From: Diabrotica undecimpunctata
Lineage: Eukaryota > Arthropoda > Insecta > Coleoptera > Chrysomelidae
Direction: 5' to 3'
Length of the DNA stretch: 64,000 nucleotides
Assembly: GCF_040954645.1 (NCBI RefSeq)
Contig: NC_092808.1
Span: 86,745,389 to 86,809,388, forward strand
In this document: piece by piece, positions 57,546-64,000 of the stretch
Position numbering within the stretch: position 1 is the first letter of the stretch
How the letters are laid out: each line of letters begins with the position of its first letter
Made by a program: the position numbers and the translations under genes
The notes under the pieces: model-generated
The model's input: only the letters and a program-made list of their open reading frames with translations
The model's database searches: none
What the model was told of the DNA's origin: nothing

Positions 57546-58865
57546 ATGAAATGCTACACAAAAATTTCGAAAGATCAAAGAAGAAATATTTTTCAAAAAT
57601 TTTGTTTGCTGGGTAATCATAACAGGCATATGGACTCTTTATCAAAACATGTAACAAAAGAACAAAAAAGAGTAGAGACTATCAGAAATACAAATTCTCG
57701 GCGTCAGTTTACAATGAAATATGTAATAGTTGGAGAATCGAGCTTTAAAATTTGCAAACATTTTTTTTTTTTCAACAATCTTGACATTAGTCACATTTGG
57801 GTACGGCCAAACTTAAAAAAATGAATTTGGTATAGGAAGTCCAGACAATAGAGGGAAATTTACTAGTAAAGATCCCAAAGTAGAATGAAATAGAAAATTT
57901 ATAAGAGAATACATAGAGTCACTGTTCACAACTGAGTCCCACTACACTCGCAAGGACTTAAAACGTCCATATCTACAAGTTGATATCCAGTTTTTAGCCC
58001 AACTGTATAGATTGTACATTGACTGGGCCAAAGATAAAAAAATTCCACTATATCGATATAAATATCTTGCCACTTAAAGACAGTATAGATATGTTTTTGA
58101 ACACGACTTTAACATAGGCTACTTTTTACCTAAAAGAGATCAATGTGACATATGTGACAAATTTTTATTGTCAGATAGTAACAAAGCAGAAGAATTGGAG
58201 ACAGAAAAAAGAAAACATCAAGAAAATAAAGAATCTGTACTAAAATTAAAAAACAACGACAAGCAGCATGCACAATAGGACAAATCATTCAACGTGATTT
58301 CTTACGATTTACAGAAGATTTTAGTAACTCCTCACAAATATGTCAGTGATTTTTATTATAAATTAAAATATATCACTTACAATATAACCCTATTTGACAT
58401 AGGTAATAATAAAGGTTATTGTTACATTTGATATAAAACAATTGCAAAGCGGGGAACGAACGGAATTAAAAGTTTTGTACTAGATTATATAAAACACAAA
58501 ATTCAAGATGGAGTTAATACCTTTGTATTCTAAACAGACAATTGCGCCAGACATAATCGAAATCGTTTTGTTTATGCAATATATGTATATGCTGCGAAAA
58601 AATATAAAGTTTTTATAATCCACCGTTTTATAGGAAAAGGGCATACCCAAAATGAGAAAGACAGTGTACACGCATTATTAGAGCGACAAAAAAAAGGAAA
58701 GTCGTATATACTCCTGACCAATGGATTATGCTTATTAAGATGGCAGAGGTCACTGGAGAACCTTATAATGTAATAGAAGTTCACCAAGATACTGTTTATG
58801 ATTAGAAACAGTTAGTAACAAATGATAGAAATTGGAAGACTGATGAAAGCGGAAAGTGCATTAGA
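57546..58865 (+). pseudogene. Second copy of the DUF7869-type DDE-like protein, heavily broken
   Basis: 57546-57824 is open (YTKISKDQRRNIFQKFC...VTKEQKRVETIRN), matching the N-terminal layout of the copy at 51112 (CRKKCF...VTEVKQRRR). Further blocks occur in shifting frames: SHYTRKDLKRPYLQVDI near 57945, FNIGYFLPKRDQCDICDKF near 58110-58165 (CxxC), VISYDLQKILVTPHKYVSDF near 58290-58350 (Asp), and TDNCAPDI near 58540 (Asp). Here both candidate aspartates are present, unlike copy one. Many stops. Confidence 0.6.
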
Positions 58866-58879
58866 TGAAATTATGTAAG

Positions 58880-58922
58880 AGGAATAGAAATCTCTAGTGA
58901 AAAACTAGAGATTTCTATTCCT
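58880..58922. repeat. Perfect 19-bp inverted repeat with 5-nt loop
   Basis: Arms 58880-58898 (AGGAATAGAAATCTCTAGT) and 58904-58922 are complementary around GAAAA. It follows the DUF7869-type remnant and could be a transcript end or an element end. Confidence 0.85.
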
Positions 58923-59089
58923 TGTCTTCTGTCTTCTTCTGTATACTTGTCTTCTTTTGTATATCTTTAAATTGTACGTAAGAAATAAGCTACTTTAAAA
59001 TAAGTAAATACTTACATACATCGTATGTTTTTTTAAGTTAGGATTTACAAATATTTAAGTATTTTTTAATTTCATACTAATTAGTGACA
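58923..59089. other. Short AT-rich spacer
   Basis: Nothing recognised. Confidence 0.4.
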
Positions 59090-62000
59090 TACAGATTGAA
59101 CGAATTTAAAACGGAACATACAATTTAATATATGTCTCTTTGAACTGCATTTGAAATAGTTGACCAATATAAAACTTGGACAAAAATAAATCCATACCCG
59201 GTGATAGACATTGTATAAAGTATCGTTCAACTATCTGTCTCCTTTAAAGGAAAGAGAAGCTTGCCTTATAGTCGGAGAGATAGAGCCGAAATTTTGAACT
59301 GATCAGTAATATGACATTTCTCTATTGGAATATATTCATTGTAACTGGGTTAAGACTTTGCCTTACAGGTGGACGCCTTTCGTGGTACAGGGGGTGGCTA
59401 TACAGGGATGAAGTTGTAATTTTTTTCGGAAAAATTAACGATCGATAATATGGCTGAAAATTAGCCCAGAGTAAGATCTTAGTAAGATCTAAGTAAGACC
59501 AGAGTATAACTAGACGAAATCCCAAAGGGCGGACGCGAGAGTGGATACATAAGGGGTGGCGGACAGGGGTGAAGTTGCAATTTTTTGGGGGAAAATTAAC
59601 GATAAGTAACATGTCCGCCATTTTCATGGCTCATTATTTAGCCCCTAAAAACTCTAAATCCAAAAGAGCGGACAGTTGGGTTGGTACAGAGAGCCATAAA
59701 ACGGGGTCAAATGTACCACTTGCCTGCTCATTTTAGGTCTCGGTAACAATTTTCAAACTGATTTTATTATAATATTTTTATACCGAATAATTTAAAAATT
59801 TGTATTCTCACTTCTGTTACTATTCTGAAAAGCGTCAAGTAGAGTTTTCCTCAAAATTTTCCAAAAAATTTCCGCAAATGAAAATTTTCGTAATTTTTTA
59901 AGGTAAAATCTAATTTGTAGAATCCTTTCGATTTTCTGTCAGTTATACCATGATTTTTTTCCAAAAATTTTCAAACGATTTTTCCGATAAAAAAAAATTT
60001 AGAAAAAATTAAAAATTTCGTCATTTTTCTCACTCTCATTGATGTCATCACATTCATCATCTTCGTCATTTTCACTTTCAATAATATCACATTCATTATC
60101 TGCTTCATTTTCAATCACTACTTCTCGAACTGATTCTGGCATCTGAGGTCCACTAAACCATTTGAATTTATACTATGTTTCATCTTCAAACTCCCAACCA
60201 TGTTCTTCAACAATCAATTCTGTTGGTACTTTTTTATGAGCATTTGTCCAAATATTTGAAATATAATGATTTCGCAGTAGATGTTGGTGTAATTCATCTT
60301 GACATGGTGGTAAGCTTGAAGCATCGAAATTTTTTAGTTTTTTTTTAAAAAAGGCTCGTTCACATCATGCAACTTATAATGCCGGTTAAATAGTAAAAAT
60401 CATCGTTTACGTTTCTTTTTGGAATTGTTCTCGTTAGTCCTGTTCCATATAAGTGACATACGAAAGTTTTTAAGGTTTCAAAACTTCATTACAATCGAAG
60501 TCAGTTTCACCAAGTTGGATAAAAGCATCTTGATACTTATTAAATTTAGCGCACGCGTCTAGAATTACTGATCTAAATGGAACGCGCATCATTATTATTT
60601 TAACATTTTAAAATAATAATGACGCAAAATTAATGTCCAAACAGAATTTGTAAAATTATAATTACTTAACTAATGAAAAAAAATTCAATCAATTTGAAAG
60701 TTAAAAAAAATATTGAAAATATCTACAAAGTAAATTTCTAAACTTAAAAAATTAATAATTCCACTATTAAATTGATTTTTATTAATAATTATTTGTAAAA
60801 TGTTAAAAGAATTCTACAAATTAAATTTTACCTATTGATAAATAGAAATAATATATTTTGTATTTGATTATTAATGTAATAATAAATCAAATTTTTCTTA
60901 TATCTGAACAACCATTATTTATGCAATATAAATTTAAATACCTTTTGATTGTAATAAAAAATAAGTAAAATTACTATTTGTTATACCAAAAATATTTAAT
61001 AGTTAACATTATAAAATTACTTTAATTTAATAAAATATCAAATATCAAACATTTATCCAATTAAAAATAAATTCGTAAAATATTTATATTTAAGAAAAAA
61101 ATGTGATTTGTAAAATAAATATGACTTTAGTTTAAAAAAAACATTATCATAATATCATTTTGAAACTACAAAATATTCTATAAAAGATTCAGACGATGAC
61201 GTAGAGTTTTATCAAATGTTTTAGAAAAGTTTTTCTAAATTTTTTTTCTTATCGGAAAAATCGTTTGAAAATTTTTGGAAAAAAATCATGGTATAACTTA
61301 CAGAAAATCGAAAGGATTCTACAAATTAGATTTTAGCTCAAAAAATTACGAAAATTTTCATTTACGGAATTTTTTTTGGAAAATTTTGAGGAAAACTCTA
61401 CTTCACGCTTCTCAGAATAGTAACAGAAGTGTGCATACAAATTTTCAAATCAATCGGTATAAAAACATCATAATAAAATCAGTTTGAAAATTGTTACCGA
61501 GACCTAAAATGCGCAGGCAAGTGGTACATTTGACCCCGTTTTATGGCTCTCTGTACCAACCCAGCTGACCGCCCTTTTAGATTTATAGTTTTTAGGGGCT
61601 AAATAATGAGCCATGAAAATGGCGGACATATTACTTATTGTTAATTTTTCCCCAAAAAATTGCAATTTAACCCCTGTCCGCCACCGTTTATGTATCCACT
61701 CTCGCGTCCGCCCTTTGGGATTTCGTGTAGTTATACCAAGATCTTACTCTGGGCAAATTTTCAGCCATATTATCGATTGTTCATTTTTCCGAAAAAAATG
61801 ACAACTTCATCCCTGTATAGCCACCCCCTGTACCACGAGGGGCGTCCGCCTGTAAGGCAAAGTCTTAACCCAGTTACAATGAATATATTCCAATAGAGAA
61901 ATGTCATATTACTGATCATTTCAAAATTTCGGCTCTATCTCTTGGACTATAAGGAAGCGATAGGTGGTTTGACAGCATAATAACTGCTTGTTTAGTCTAG

Positions 62001-62174
62001 TTTTCACAGTGATTCTAGGCAACCTATTTGGGTGGAGTTTTGACTTGAATGAGTTCATGAAGTATTGGATTTTTGTAATATAATTATTTGACAACCTTTG
62101 GTTGGCCAACCACCTAGAGTTGAGCCGAAATACATTGATTTTCTATGTTTCGTTTTAAATTCGTTCAATCTGTA
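59090..62174 (-). mobile_element. Long inverted-repeat element, 3.1 kb
   Basis: Outer 31-bp inverted repeats (59090-59120 and 62144-62174, one mismatch). Then non-matching segments (59121-59263 and 61955-62143). Then inner arms of about 730 bp (59264-60008 and 61231-61954) inverted and diverged. The spacer 60009-61230 carries a minus-strand protein relic and AT-rich DNA. Inside the arms a GGGGTGGC...CAGGG(G/A)TGAAGTTG block is itself repeated in tandem (about 180-bp step). Foldback-like architecture; superfamily unknown. Confidence 0.7.
60020..60600 (-). pseudogene. Relic of an arthropod repeat-encoded protein of unknown family
   Basis: The minus strand reads AFIQLGETDFDCNEV near 60500, then LPPCQDELHQHLLRNHYISNIWTNAH at 60240-60320 (allowing for the frame), VEEHGWEFEDET near 60190, and an acidic end with NECDIIESENDEDDECDD near 60050-60100. 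The LPPC...LxxHxxRxxYxxxxW layout occurs in many uncharacterised insect repeat proteins. I do not know the enzyme class. Confidence 0.4.
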
Positions 62175-62684
62175 TAGCGCCGAATTTTCTTTTTGTTCTA
62201 GCCAAAATTTACGTTTAAATAAATACAAACTTGTCAATAGTATCTTAACTAACTTGTCAATAGTTATTGAAGTATCAATAAATAAACTAAAAAACTTTGA
62301 ACTCGTTTTATGAAAAATTTTTGTGATTATAGAGTTACGATGTTTTTATTTGCGAGTGTCGATACGATATGTTATATTCCGTAGGTCCTATCAATAAAAT
62401 AAGAAAACTCGTTGAGTAGCGCTGGTTGACAAAGATGTTGTAATAGACATCTTCGCTTACTTGGTCCACTAGTAATAAAGTTATCAGAATTAAATGGGAA
62501 ACCAGTTTTTATAAATGTTGTTTCCTTTATTTTCAAAATCATCCACTTTTACTTCTTGTCATCTTCATTTGATAGAATTTTGTTGAGCCGATCCTGTATC
62601 GGCTAATTAGTTCGATTTATCGAAGTTGTCTGAGTAGCAGAAACATGATTATTGAATTATTGGTTATATTTAATTAATTTGTAC
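62175..62684. other. Non-coding spacer
   Basis: A repeated CTTGTCAATAGT pair (62232 and 62252) is the only feature noticed. Confidence 0.45.
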
Positions 62685-63603
62685 AGTTTATCCCAAACCC
62701 TTCTTTCAGTGCGTCACTAATTTTGACGTCATATAGGATTTTAAGAATGTCGAGAATTATTGCATGACATTTTAGTTAAATCTGACAGTTGAAGGATCGT
62801 AATCGGCTAAATGTGAAAAGGTTATATTTATTTTGAAAATGTGGAGAAAAAACTTTAAGAATTCAATTTTTTTTTAATTTACATATTAGAGGTCCCGTCC
62901 TGTATAAAAAATTTTATTGCGCATTATATTGGAACGGCAATTTGTCTTAATTCCTATTCTATACATTAAAAGGAAAGTGTTTAATTAGCTAAGATTTATT
63001 TATGAATTTATTATTATTTATTACAAACACTATGGCTAAAATGTATAGTATTTAAACTACTAATATGAATATTTTTTAGAATAATTTAAAACTTACTTCA
63101 CTAACGGCAGAAACTGGTAATAAAGTTGTCCTAGCCTCTTTTTCCAATTGAAAATAATTTAATAATTTTAGTATTAGTCTTTGTTCATTCTCGGTATATC
63201 TCGGTATATTTAAAATATTTTTATGACAATAAATACAAAATTAAATGTTCACTGTAAAATGTCTGAAAATCATCGCTGAAAATACTAAACTCGAATGACA
63301 ATTATCATTTTATCAGTTGACATTGTCAAAGTAGTGTCACTATCGAGCCCATCTGCGTCAAATTATATTTATGCGCATCATTGATTGGATATCTATTTAG
63401 CGTATTCTAAACTCCAACCAATTAGGTATATATCCGTAAGTAGAATTCGCTTTAATATGCAAATACCCGTGAACGATATATAATTTTCCAAGTTCTATGT
63501 ATAATAATCACAGACTCACGTTTTTTTCTGTCACTTCTAGCTTAATGCGTTAGAGAGAATTCGATGAACTGTGACGCACTGAAAGAAGGGTTTGGGATGA
63601 ACT
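62685..63603. mobile_element. 0.92-kb non-autonomous element with 33-bp TIRs
   Basis: AGTTTATCCCAAACCCTTCT... at 62685-62717 recurs inverted at 63571-63603 (32 of 33 match). The interior has no ORF. No target duplication is obvious. Likely a MITE-like derivative; superfamily unknown. Confidence 0.75.
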
Positions 63604-64000
63604 ATATTAAATTGGTAATGTTCTCTTTGTTTATTTTTGTGCCGTGAACCTTTGTTTTTTAAATACACTGTGTATGCAACAATATTTTACTTGTTTCTAA
63701 ATTATAAACAGCTGAAAATTAGTTTTGCTAAAATCAGATTTCAATCGGGACCCTATCAACTAAGCCCAAGGTTCTTTTTTCTCTACGTACAGATATAATT
63801 TAGTACAATTAACACAACTCTTATACAGACTTTTAAAAATTTCACGCAAATTATCTTGTAAACTCATTTAAAACACCTAAATCTCTTCTGAGACGGAATC
63901 CAATAAAAGCTGCATATTGTTGAATATTCTGCAACAATATACATATTTACTCTATTCTGGTTATTGCTTATGTTTTGCAATATTTTTGAATATGACGGTA
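63604..64000. other. Non-coding flank
   Basis: A short TGCAACAATAT-type pair near 63676 and 63930-63945 is the only pattern seen. Confidence 0.4.

Overview
The window looks like a piece of a large, AT-rich, transposon-dominated arthropod genome, most likely an insect. The repeat families (RTE-type LINEs, BEL/Pao, Ty3/gypsy, Penelope-like elements, P, hAT, Tc1/mariner, pogo/Tigger) all fit that, and the mix recalls beetles, but order-level assignment is inference. I found no convincing host gene, tRNA, rRNA or CRISPR array. Nearly every coding signal is a broken transposable element, and the biology here is how these elements are built, nested and inverted.

Layout, left to right. 1-1059: the 3' end of an LTR retroelement whose last ORF reads as a macro domain followed by a CCCH zinc finger, running straight into a polypurine tract and LTR. 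3.0-6.1 kb: a decayed RTE-type LINE. 6.1-7.8 kb: a near-perfect 1.7-kb palindrome with hammerhead-like motifs in its arms. 8.4-9.9 kb: a BEL/Pao relic. 11.4-14.65 kb: a long-TIR Tc1-like element with a second DD34E Tc1 transposon inserted in one arm. 16.7-25.1 kb: a minus-strand gypsy element split by a 2.7-kb hAT transposon that has arrays of a subterminal motif. 25.2-27.2 kb: a Penelope-like element (PLE) with an RT and a GIY-YIG domain. 27.4-31.4 kb: LINE insertions, two with clear target-site duplications (TSDs), one of them inside a pogo/Tigger transposase with a C-terminal zinc finger. 32-37 kb: LINE and DDE-transposase debris. 39-40 kb: another PLE relic. 41.757-44.151 kb: a P element with an exact 8-bp TSD. 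44.9-49.3 kb: a cluster of PLE-derived palindromes and ends separated by (TA)n tracts. 49.9-51.1 kb: an RTE copy with a twin-priming-type inversion. 51.1-52.8 and 57.5-58.9 kb: two copies of a DDE-like element family encoding a large, poorly described protein. 53.1-57.5 kb: LINE copies, including a 2.26-kb insertion with a 10-bp TSD. 59.1-62.2 kb: a long inverted-repeat element. 62.7-63.6 kb: a 0.9-kb TIR element.

Three themes stand out. First, an accessory ADP-ribose-type macro domain joined to an RNA-binding-type CCCH finger in an LTR element. Second, PLE copies repeatedly carry inverted copies of their own 3' ends, contain hammerhead-like cores, and sit against (TA)n microsatellites. Third, several insertions are dated relative to each other by nesting, with TSDs readable by eye. 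All family calls come from motif recognition; no search was run.
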